DNA of 8,004 bases from an uncultured Erysipelotrichaceae bacterium (GTDB lineage: Bacteria > Bacillota_I > Bacilli_A > Erysipelotrichales > Erysipelotrichaceae): contig CACZPD010000005.1 of the NCBI GenBank assembly GCA_902782955.1, forward strand, positions 1 to 8,004, read 5' to 3'. Under the pieces are notes generated by a model that searched no databases, was not told the origin of the DNA, and saw only the letters and a program-made list of their open reading frames with translations. Within the stretch, counting starts at the first letter, position 1. Each line of letters opens with the position of its first letter. The position numbers and the translations under genes are program-made. Shown here in pieces: positions 1-6,605 of this stretch.

Positions 1-539
1 GCAGTGCATTTGCCGCGGCACAGCGCATAATAGGATCTCCGGATCTTTTTTTCTTTCAGCTGCCTGTCGAGCCATGGCTGGAAAAAGGGTACTTTGGAAT
101 AGATCACCAGTCCTTCAGTCTCACGGTCAAGACGGTGCAGGGGCCGTACCGGCGCATGGATCCCGCGTCTTTCCTGATATGCGGCTGCCATGGCATTCAG
201 ACAGTCCGTGTCATCCTTATCACTGTGGATGATGATGCCTGGGGGCTTATGGACAATGTATACAAAAGCATCTTCATAGATCACGGATGCTTCTTCCTGC
301 GCAGGCATCCAGTCGATCTCCTCCGGTTCGAAGAGGATCGTAAGGATGTCACCTGCTTTCAGGGGAGCACTGAGATCCGTGCAGGGAAGGGAATTGATCA
401 GGAAGCGGCCGCTGCGCAGATACCGGTTCGCAGTCTTTTCCGGAACCACATATTCCTGCAGAAAATCATTCAGTTTTTTCCCGTCCAGATGCCGGTCGAT
501 GATCATATCGATCTGTCCGTTATGCATATTGTATTTCAT
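1..539 (-). CDS. RluA-family pseudouridine synthase, 5' part (runs off left edge)
   Basis: Converts specific uridines in structured RNA, usually 23S rRNA, to pseudouridine in the cytoplasm. I translated the minus strand from ATG 539-537; 179 complete codons are visible and the C-terminal part lies beyond base 1. Residues about 8-75 look like an S4-type RNA-binding domain (IDRHLDGKKLNDFL, then YLRSGRFLIN and LKAGDILTI). The catalytic domain follows, with VIYEDAFVYIVHKPPGIIIH near 86-105 and the signature HRLDRETEG at 135-143, whose Asp138 is the expected catalytic residue. The S4 plus HRLDR layout fits the RluD/YlyB-like branch, but the exact target uridine cannot be read from sequence. It is transcribed divergently from the tetR-type operon. 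The start has no Shine-Dalgarno sequence and lies about 7 nt from a -10 element, so the mRNA may be leaderless. A later start at Met5 or Met12 would cut into the S4 domain. Confidence 0.9.
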   Translation of the reverse strand, partial: MKYNMHNGQIDMIIDRHLDGKKLNDFLQEYVVPEKTANRYLRSGRFLINSLPCTDLSAPLKAGDILTILFEPEEIDWMPAQEEASVIYEDAFVYIVHKPPGIIIHSDKDDTDCLNAMAAAYQERRGIHAPVRPLHRLDRETEGLVIYSKVPFFQPWLDRQLKEKKIRRSYYALCRGKCT

Positions 540-545
540 GGGACT

Positions 546-554
546 ATTTTATCA
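546..554 (-). promoter_or_regulatory. Extended -10 promoter of the pseudouridine synthase gene
   Basis: On the minus strand this reads TGATAAAAT, an extended -10 (TG-n-TAAAAT) with 5 of 6 matches in the hexamer. No good -35 is seen 16-18 bp upstream, which an extended -10 can tolerate. The predicted transcription start, about 7 nt past the hexamer, falls near base 539, the A of the start codon. Confidence 0.5.
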
Positions 555-561
555 CTTTTTA

Positions 562-590
562 TTGCGTAAGCGCTTTCGTGATGATAGAAT
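562..590 (+). promoter_or_regulatory. Promoter of the tetR-GH2-melB-GH36 operon
   Basis: A -35-like TTGCGT (562-567) is followed, after a 17-bp spacer, by TAGAAT (585-590). TG at 582-583 sits one base ahead of the hexamer, making an extended -10. The predicted transcription start is near 597, upstream of the ATG at 620. The spacer contains the cre-like palindrome and the last base of the -10 is the first base of the inverted repeat, so both candidate operators lie inside this promoter. No comparable promoter was seen between the operon genes. Confidence 0.5.
565..578. promoter_or_regulatory. cre-like / LacI-family operator palindrome
   Basis: CGTAAGCGCTTTCG has a perfect AAGCGCTT core (568-575) with central CG, plus matching CG/CG outer ends and one central T/T mismatch per side. 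It matches a typical cre box (TGTAAGCGCTTTCA) at 12 of 14 positions. Central CG is the hallmark of operators bound by CcpA and other LacI/GalR proteins. It lies between the -35 and -10 of the operon promoter, so binding should repress the operon. It also overlaps the place where a -35 for the divergent gene would be. The outermost T/A pair of the consensus is replaced by C/G on both sides, so a different LacI-family protein is also possible. Confidence 0.5.
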
Positions 591-619
591 GGAAACCGAA
601 GAAAGATATCGGGTTTCCA
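590..619. promoter_or_regulatory. Perfect 8-bp inverted repeat, candidate TetR operator
   Basis: TGGAAACC (590-597) and GGTTTCCA (612-619) are exact reverse complements separated by 14 bp, with arm centres 22 bp apart, about two helical turns. The element starts on the last base of the -10 and ends next to the ATG at 620, so a dimer or pair of dimers bound here would block transcription initiation. With a start near 597 the left arm would be almost wholly untranscribed, which argues for a DNA operator rather than an RNA hairpin. That the downstream TetR protein binds it is inference. Confidence 0.45.
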
Positions 620-1174
620 ATGGAACTGAAAGACAGAATTATCCAGACTGCAATCGCATTGTTCGCAGACAGCGGACTGAAATTCACCATGCAGGATATT
701 GCCGGTGAGATGCATATTGCAAAGAAGACAATTTACCATGAATTTGATTCGAAGGAAGACCTTCTTCTGGCAATGCTGGAGAAGGGTTTTTCCGAGATCC
801 AGAAAGAAAAGCAGAAGATCACCGGCAGTGATCTTCCTCTGTCGGAGAAACTGAAGCGTGTTATGATCGCGCTCCCGGAAGAATACACCGTACTGGATTT
901 CAGGCAGCTGGAAGGTCTGAAGGAGAAATACCCACTGGCTGCGGAACAGCTGAAAAAACATCTGGAAAATGACTGGGATCCTGTCATCCGGATCATCCGG
1001 GAAGGGCAGGAATCAGGTATTTTCCGGAATATCAGCGTTCCTGTTCTGCGGGTCATGGTTACCGCAAGTATTGAATCATTTCTTTCAGGCGGAATTCTGA
1101 AAGAAGAAAAGATCCCGTATGAAACGGCGCTGGAAGAAATGATGACGATCATAATGAAAGGAATTGAAGCATGA
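620..1174 (+). CDS. TetR/AcrR-family transcriptional regulator
   Basis: Predicted cytoplasmic DNA-binding repressor of 184 residues, the usual size for TetR proteins. The N-terminal part has the classic TetR pattern: MELKDRIIQTAIALFADSG (1-19), then a helix-turn-helix at about 23-43 (TMQDIAGEMHIAKKTIYHEF) followed by DSKEDLL. The remaining helical part would form the ligand and dimer domain; its ligand cannot be read from sequence. The frame is open upstream to GTG 578 and ATG 581. I chose ATG 620 because family members begin like this, because the extra residues look unrelated to the domain, and because the predicted transcription start lies near 597. No strong Shine-Dalgarno supports any of these starts. 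The gene overlaps the GH2 gene by ATGA (1171-1174), so the two are probably translationally coupled. The product likely controls this operon, perhaps through the repeat at 590-619. Confidence 0.85.
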   Translation: MELKDRIIQTAIALFADSGLKFTMQDIAGEMHIAKKTIYHEFDSKEDLLLAMLEKGFSEIQKEKQKITGSDLPLSEKLKRVMIALPEEYTVLDFRQLEGLKEKYPLAAEQLKKHLENDWDPVIRIIREGQESGIFRNISVPVLRVMVTASIESFLSGGILKEEKIPYETALEEMMTIIMKGIEA

Positions 1175-3522
1175 GACAGTATATCAACGACGGCTGGCAG
1201 TTTGAGGCAGTATGGAACGATGATATGGCAAATGGTTTTGACGGAGGTGTTTCCGTCAGGATACCGCATACCGTTAAGGAAGTGCCCCTGCACTACATCG
1301 ATCCGCAGGATTATCAGGGGATATCAGGCTATCAGAAAACCGTAAAGATCCGGGAAGAAGAGAAAGGAAAAAGGATCTTTCTCTGCTTTGACGGGTGTGC
1401 GCATATCGCAGTTGTTTACTGGAACGGCACGGAGATCATGGAACACAGAAACGGATATACCGGATTCCGCTGTGAAGTGACAAAGCTGGTCCGGTATGGC
1501 GCGGATAATATCATTACGGTAAAACTGGATACAACGGAAAACCCTGAAATTCCGCCGTTCGGATTTGTAGTGGATTATCTGACATACGGAGGTATATACC
1601 GGGATGTGTATCTGGACATCCGGAATGATGTATACCTGAAAGATGTTTTCCTGTATACGCCTGATCTGCATACTCTCTGCGCGGATGTGAAGTGTGACGG
1701 TCCTCTGATGAATGAAACTGTCCGGATCACTCTGAAAGGCGGAGATATATGCGTCACGGAGGAATATCCGGTGACTTCCGGTACATACAGGATCGAAGAT
1801 CTTGATGCGCAGCCATGGAGCCCGGAACACCCGCATCTGTATGACTGCACAGTGGAGATCCTGAAGAACGGGCAGCCGGCGGATACGCAGGAATACAAGG
1901 TCGGATTCCGAACCGCGGAAGTGAAAGGCGACAAGTTCCTGCTCAATGGTGAACCGTATTTCATCACCGGTCTGAACCGGCATCAGTCCTGGCCTTATGT
2001 CGGCTATGCCGTACCGGATGCCCTGCAGGCTGAAGATGCCCGTATCCTGAAGGAAGAACTGCATGTCAACACTGTGCGTACTTCCCATTATCCGCAGAGC
2101 CATGCCTTCATTGAAGCATGCGACAGGCTCGGACTCCTGGTATTCACGGAGATCCCGGGCTGGCAGCATATCGGTGATTATGAATGGAAACGGCAGGCAG
2201 TGGAAAACACGAAGGAAATGATCCTGGAATACAGGAACCATCCTTCCATCGTGATCTGGGGCGTACGGATCAATGAATCAACAGACGATGATGCTTTCTA
2301 TCAGATGACAAATGAAGTTGCGCACCGTCTGGATCCCACACGTCCGACTTCCGGTGTGCGCTATCTGGAAAAAAGCAGCCTGAAAGAAGATATATACAGT
2401 TACAACGATTTCTCCCACTCGGGAAAGAACCCGGGTGTCAAAAAGAAAAAGGATGTCATGAAGGAAACCGGCAAGCCGCTGCTGATCACTGAGGCGAACG
2501 GACATATGTTCCCGACGAAGTCCTGGGATCCATGGTCAAAGCGGCAGGAACACGCCCTCCGGCATGCCAGAGTCCTGAATGACGCAAAGCAGGATGGTGA
2601 TCATATCGGTGCGATACAGTGGTGCATGTTCGATTATGCCACCCACAAGGATTTCGGATCAGGTGACAGGATCTGCTATCACGGGGTGATGGATTCCTTC
2701 CGGAATCCGAAGCTTGCCGCATCCGTATACGCGAGCCAGAATGATGACGTGCCTGTTCTGGAAGTCGGTTCGCCGATGGATATCGGTGATTATGCCGGCG
2801 GACATATCGATGCCGTATACGCATTTACGAACGCGGATGAAGTACGGCTGTACAAGAATAACGATTATGTCGCATCTTTCCGCTCAGAGGAATTTACTGC
2901 ACTGAAACACGGACCGGTCCTCATTGATGATTTCATCGGAGAACTGATCCGGACTAAGGAGGATTTCCCTGAAAAGCAGGCAGACCTGATCCATGAATGC
3001 CTGCATGCGGCAGCCAGCTACGGTCTGGCAGATCTGCCGGCAGTATACAAAGCCAAGCTTGCCTGGTGCATGCTGCACTACAAAATGAAATATGAAGAAG
3101 GCGTAGAACTCTACGGGAAATACGTCGGAAGCTGGGGCGGGGACGCCACGGAATGGAGATTTGACGCTATAAAAGACGGCAAATGTGTAAAATCCGTTAC
3201 GAAAACACCGAATACACAGCTCAGTCTGAAAGCACAGGCCAGTCATACAGAACTCCGGGAAGGAAAGACATATGATATGGCAGCTGTCCGCATCCGCATT
3301 GAGGATGCCTGGGGCAATATTGCAAGCTACGCGCAGGTTCCGGTAGAGATCATCTGCAAAGGACCTGTGGAAATCGTCGGCCCCCATATCGTCACATGCG
3401 AAGGCGGTATGACGGGAACCTATATCCGTACACTCGGAAAGACCGGGGAAGCAGTCCTTACACTGCGGTGTGAGGGACTCGAACCGGCAGTGATCCGATT
3501 CAATATCGAAGGGAGCAGATAA
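1171..3522 (+). CDS. Glycoside hydrolase family 2, beta-galactosidase-like
   Basis: Retaining exo-beta-glycosidase of 783 residues, predicted cytoplasmic because no signal peptide is seen. The order fits GH2: sugar-binding jelly-roll at about 1-155 (YQKTVKI, FDGCAHIAVVYWNG), Ig-like domain about 156-248, TIM barrel about 250-520 (GLNRHQSW 267-274, TSHYP 304-308), then C-terminal beta domains. The predicted acid/base is Glu369 in WGVRINES and the predicted nucleophile is Glu441 in LLITEANG. The Asn-x-Lys motif that marks beta-glucuronidases is absent: the matching stretch reads CYHGVMDSFRNPK (502-514). Residues about 583-652 form a helix-rich stretch that interrupts the C-terminal beta region. 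A ribosome site AAAGGA (1157-1162) lies inside the end of tetR. With a MelB-type importer and GH36 next to it, beta-galactosidase is the simplest call, but other beta-glycosides remain possible. Confidence 0.88.
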   Translation: MRQYINDGWQFEAVWNDDMANGFDGGVSVRIPHTVKEVPLHYIDPQDYQGISGYQKTVKIREEEKGKRIFLCFDGCAHIAVVYWNGTEIMEHRNGYTGFRCEVTKLVRYGADNIITVKLDTTENPEIPPFGFVVDYLTYGGIYRDVYLDIRNDVYLKDVFLYTPDLHTLCADVKCDGPLMNETVRITLKGGDICVTEEYPVTSGTYRIEDLDAQPWSPEHPHLYDCTVEILKNGQPADTQEYKVGFRTAEVKGDKFLLNGEPYFITGLNRHQSWPYVGYAVPDALQAEDARILKEELHVNTVRTSHYPQSHAFIEACDRLGLLVFTEIPGWQHIGDYEWKRQAVENTKEMILEYRNHPSIVIWGVRINESTDDDAFYQMTNEVAHRLDPTRPTSGVRYLEKSSLKEDIYSYNDFSHSGKNPGVKKKKDVMKETGKPLLITEANGHMFPTKSWDPWSKRQEHALRHARVLNDAKQDGDHIGAIQWCMFDYATHKDFGSGDRICYHGVMDSFRNPKLAASVYASQNDDVPVLEVGSPMDIGDYAGGHIDAVYAFTNADEVRLYKNNDYVASFRSEEFTALKHGPVLIDDFIGELIRTKEDFPEKQADLIHECLHAAASYGLADLPAVYKAKLAWCMLHYKMKYEEGVELYGKYVGSWGGDATEWRFDAIKDGKCVKSVTKTPNTQLSLKAQASHTELREGKTYDMAAVRIRIEDAWGNIASYAQVPVEIICKGPVEIVGPHIVTCEGGMTGTYIRTLGKTGEAVLTLRCEGLEPAVIRFNIEGSR

Positions 3523-3527
3523 CAATC

Positions 3528-4913
3528 ATGAAGTTTTCTAAAAAGCAGACCGCTGCCTACGGTCTCGGTGCCATCGGCAAAGACATGGTGTATGCCTTAT
3601 CGGCCAGCTATGTCATGTATTACTATCAGGACATCCTGCATTTATCCGCGACATTTGTCGGTTTGATCCTGATGCTTGCGCGTGTGTTTGATGCCGCAAA
3701 TGATCCGTTTATGGGTGTTCTGGTAGCCAAGACAAAATCACGCTGGGGTAAATTCAGACCCTGGCTGTTCTCCGGAACTGTCCTGAACGCCTTTGTCCTG
3801 TTTGCGCTGTTCAATGCCCCGAATCTGCAGGGAACCGGCCTGATGGTCTATTTCTCTGTCATCTACATTCTCTGGGGTGTTACATATACGATGATGGATA
3901 TTCCGTACTGGTCCATGATCCCGGCTGTGACGGATACGCCGGCTGACCGTGAAAGCCTTTCCGTTGTGGGCAGGACATGTGCCGGTGTCGGCAACGCGCT
4001 GATCACTGTCGGAACGGTCATGGCAGTCAAACTGCTCGGCGGCGGTGTCGAAAGAACCGGATTCCGCTGGTTTGCGCTGATCGTATCAGTCATCTTTGTC
4101 GTGACAGAAGTCGTTCTGTGCATGACCATCAAGGAAAAGCCGGCAGAAGGTTCCATGAAAACCACTTCTGTCCGCGAAATGTTCCAGTCCCTGTTCCATA
4201 ACGACCAGGCTATGGTGACCGTACTGACGATCATCCTGATCAACTGTGCGCTGTATATCACTTCCAACTTCATCATCTATTTCTTCAAATATGATGTGGC
4301 AGGCTCCAACTGGCAGGGAAGCTATACGTTGTTTACGACTGTCGGCGGCGGCGCCCAGATCCTCGGCATGATGCTGCTGTATCCGATCCTGCGTAAATCA
4401 ATGTCCAACGAATCCATTTTCAAACTTTGTCTGAAGAGCGCGATGGCAGGATATGCCCTGATCCTGATCCTCTGTTTCACAGGTCTGGCGCATAATATCG
4501 TCCTGCTGTGTGTATGCGGACTGCTCGTATTCATGGCCAACGGCATTCTGACCGTACTGACGACCGTCTTCCTGTCAGGTTCTGTTGATTACGGTGAATA
4601 CAAGACAGGCGTCAGGGAAGAGAGTGTTATCTTCAGTATGCAGACATTTGTCGTCAAAGCGGCCAGCGGCTTTGCCGTATTCCTGACCGGTATCGGTCTG
4701 GATCTGATCGGTCTGACCGGCAACGCCGATACAACAGGGGAGATCGCCGTGCAGAGCGCAGGAACGATCGTCGGTCTGCGTCTCCTGATGACGATCATCC
4801 CGATCCTCGGTCTGTTTGCGGCTCTGTATGTATTCCGCACCAAATTCCAGCTGACCGATGAATTTACCGAGAAGATCGCACACGAACTGCGAACCAGGAA
4901 ATCAGGAGAATAG
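3528..4913 (+). CDS. MelB-type sugar:cation symporter (GPH family, MFS)
   Basis: Inner-membrane importer of 461 residues with many hydrophobic segments, as expected for 12 transmembrane helices; this is close to MelB length. The GPH signature DAANDPFMG...SRWGKFRPW spans 55-79. Residues equivalent to MelB sites fall at the same numbers: Lys18 and Asp19 (GKD), Asp55, Asn58, Asp59, Asp124 (MMDIPYWS) and Arg149. In MelB these bind the coupling cation and the galactoside, so coupled galactoside uptake is likely. Sequence does not decide between Na+, Li+ and H+. The gene starts 5 nt after GH2, with AAGGGAG at 3509-3515, a rather long 12-nt spacing. Flanking by GH2 and GH36 genes indicates it delivers their substrate. 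It lacks a C-terminal EIIA-like domain of the kind found in some LacS proteins. Substrates such as melibiose, raffinose or a mixed galactoside are inference. Confidence 0.9.
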   Translation: MKFSKKQTAAYGLGAIGKDMVYALSASYVMYYYQDILHLSATFVGLILMLARVFDAANDPFMGVLVAKTKSRWGKFRPWLFSGTVLNAFVLFALFNAPNLQGTGLMVYFSVIYILWGVTYTMMDIPYWSMIPAVTDTPADRESLSVVGRTCAGVGNALITVGTVMAVKLLGGGVERTGFRWFALIVSVIFVVTEVVLCMTIKEKPAEGSMKTTSVREMFQSLFHNDQAMVTVLTIILINCALYITSNFIIYFFKYDVAGSNWQGSYTLFTTVGGGAQILGMMLLYPILRKSMSNESIFKLCLKSAMAGYALILILCFTGLAHNIVLLCVCGLLVFMANGILTVLTTVFLSGSVDYGEYKTGVREESVIFSMQTFVVKAASGFAVFLTGIGLDLIGLTGNADTTGEIAVQSAGTIVGLRLLMTIIPILGLFAALYVFRTKFQLTDEFTEKIAHELRTRKSGE

Positions 4914-4916
4914 AAT

Positions 4917-6518
4917 ATGTTACTGAAATGGGAATTATCTGCGACGACCGAAGGCGGACATATCTCGGAAACCGGTGAAAAGAAATTCTCTGCCGGAGAA
5001 CTGCATATTGAAACGACTGTACCGAAATGCACTATCCAGAAAGCAGCCGGTCAGATCGATATGGAAGTCGGGAATGATGAAAAGATCTTCATGAACGGTT
5101 ACCAGACCTGGACAGACTGTCCGGAGTATTCCGTTAACGATCATATCCGCGGACTCAAGAAGCTTCCCCGGAAGATCATTGATCACTACAGCTTTGACCG
5201 GTACAGTGATTATCATTTTGTGGAATATCCGGATAAAAAAGGTATTCTGCACGGATTCTCCTGGTGCTGGTTCCGCAAAGGGGAGAATTATCGTCTGTTC
5301 GCTTCCCTGAATGAAAGAACCGGCTACACGATGTTCCGGTATAACCATAAAGAACAGAAACTCTATCTGGAAAAGGACTGTGTTGGTCTGGTTTGTGAAG
5401 GAAATATAAACTGCTTTGATCTCTTCTATGCGGAAGGAAGTGAGCAGGAAGTATTTGATGCCTGGTTTGAGGCACTTCAGATCAGACCACTGACAGATAA
5501 AAAACTCTTCGGATATTCCAGCTGGTACAATCGCTATCAGGATATCAGCGAGGCAGCAATCCGGCAGGATCTTGCCGGCTGTATGCGACTGTTTGAAAAA
5601 GGAGACCTATTCCAGATCGATGACGGCTGGGAACCGTTTGTGGGTGACTGGCTGACGACAGATCAGAAGAAGTTCCCCAACGGTCTCAAAGAGATCACGG
5701 AAGATATCCACAAAGCCGGATTCAAGGCCGGTCTGTGGCTTGCTCCCTTTGTGGCTGAAGAAAAATCCGATGTTTACAGAAATCATCCGGACTGGTTCCT
5801 GAAAGTTAACGGCGGACCATGGAAAGCCGGCTGCAACTGGAGCGGTTATTATTCACTGGATATCGATCATCCGGAAGTAATGGAATATCTGCGTGAAGTG
5901 TTCCGCACCGTATTTGATGACTGGGGCTTTGACCTGGTCAAACTGGATTTCCTCTACGCTGCTGCCCCATACGGCAACGCGCTGGAAACAAGGGCGGGAC
6001 GCATGTACAGGGCAATGGAATTCCTGCGTGAAGTATGCGGCAATAAGGAGATCCTCGGCTGCGGCGTACCTGTTATGCCGGCTTTCGGTCTTGTGGAATA
6101 CTGCCGGATCAGCTGCGATGTATCACTGGACTGGAATGATGTTCCCTATATGCGGATCATCCACCGGGAAAGACCTTCCACGAGAAATGCAGTACACAAC
6201 ATTCTTTCCAGGAGGGCACTGAACGGGAGAGCTTACGGATCAGATCCTGATGTATTCTTCCTGCGTGAGGAGAACTGCAGACTGACGAAAGATGAAAAGG
6301 AAGATCTTGCCAAGCTGGATGCGCTGCTGGGCAATGTGTTCCTGACCAGCGACGACCCAAGTGTCTATACAATGGAAATGGCGGAAAAGTACAGGGTCCT
6401 GCGCGGTTTCACAAAAGCTGAAAATGTGAAAGTATATACCGATGGGGGAATCCGTGCTGAATTTGATCTGAACGGCAGGCATCAGAGGATAAAACTGTTC
6501 AAAGATAAGAAATGGTAA
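4917..6518 (+). CDS. Glycoside hydrolase family 36, alpha-galactosidase-like
   Basis: Retaining alpha-galactosidase-type enzyme of 533 residues, predicted cytoplasmic as no signal peptide is present. It has a short beta-sandwich N-domain (about 1-185), a catalytic TIM barrel (about 195-475) and a small C-terminal beta domain. Barrel motifs are SSWYNRY (201-207), QIDDGWE (233-239), GLWLAPF (272-278) and VKLDFLY (341-347) with predicted nucleophile Asp344. The predicted acid/base is Asp401 in CRISCDVSLDW, with Arg397 nearby. The 57-residue gap between the catalytic residues and the overall length resemble the compact Thermotoga maritima GalA type, as I recall it, rather than the roughly 730-residue tetrameric GH36 enzymes. 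It begins 3 nt after the transporter with AGGAG at 4904-4908 and is followed closely by a terminator, so it is the last gene of the operon. Alpha-galactosides are the likely substrates; alpha-GalNAc or another family activity cannot be excluded. Confidence 0.87.
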   Translation: MLLKWELSATTEGGHISETGEKKFSAGELHIETTVPKCTIQKAAGQIDMEVGNDEKIFMNGYQTWTDCPEYSVNDHIRGLKKLPRKIIDHYSFDRYSDYHFVEYPDKKGILHGFSWCWFRKGENYRLFASLNERTGYTMFRYNHKEQKLYLEKDCVGLVCEGNINCFDLFYAEGSEQEVFDAWFEALQIRPLTDKKLFGYSSWYNRYQDISEAAIRQDLAGCMRLFEKGDLFQIDDGWEPFVGDWLTTDQKKFPNGLKEITEDIHKAGFKAGLWLAPFVAEEKSDVYRNHPDWFLKVNGGPWKAGCNWSGYYSLDIDHPEVMEYLREVFRTVFDDWGFDLVKLDFLYAAAPYGNALETRAGRMYRAMEFLREVCGNKEILGCGVPVMPAFGLVEYCRISCDVSLDWNDVPYMRIIHRERPSTRNAVHNILSRRALNGRAYGSDPDVFFLREENCRLTKDEKEDLAKLDALLGNVFLTSDDPSVYTMEMAEKYRVLRGFTKAENVKVYTDGGIRAEFDLNGRHQRIKLFKDKKW

Positions 6519-6524
6519 TGACAG

Positions 6525-6558
6525 ACTGCGGCAGAGGTACATAACTGCCGCAGTTTTT
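6525..6558 (+). terminator. Intrinsic terminator of the glycosidase operon
   Basis: A perfect 10-bp stem (ACTGCGGCAG at 6525-6534, CTGCCGCAGT at 6545-6554) with a 10-nt loop runs into a T tract at 6554-6558. It starts 6 nt after the GH36 stop codon and should end the four-gene transcript. Confidence 0.9.
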
Positions 6559-6561
6559 ACT

Positions 6562-6589
6562 TTGTTCTGACGCTGAGAAAAGATACAAT
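6562..6589 (+). promoter_or_regulatory. Promoter of the zinc-ribbon gene
   Basis: TACAAT (6584-6589) matches the -10 consensus at 5 of 6 positions. A weak -35-like TTGTTC (6562-6567) lies 16 bp upstream. The site sits between the operon terminator and the small gene, so that gene probably has its own transcript. Confidence 0.45.
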
Positions 6590-6605
6590 AAAAAGGGAAA
6601 AGGGG

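Noticed and set aside
135..569. A 144-codon plus-strand frame opposite the pseudouridine synthase
   Set aside because: The minus-strand reading has the S4 domain and HRLDR motif; the plus-strand frame shows no protein-like features.
578..619. Upstream GTG/ATG starts of the TetR protein (adds 14 residues)
   Set aside because: These codons lie at or before the -10 element and inside the candidate operator, and the added residues do not resemble TetR N-termini. Not fully excluded, because ATG 620 lacks a strong ribosome site.
1324..2241. A 305-codon open frame on the minus strand opposite the GH2 gene
   Set aside because: Its translation has no recognisable domain and no ribosome site, and the plus strand encodes a convincing GH2 protein. 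It is a by-product of the codon bias of the real gene.
1171..3522. Beta-glucuronidase as the GH2 function
   Set aside because: The Asn-x-Lys carboxylate-binding motif is missing, and the neighbours handle galactosides and not glucuronides.
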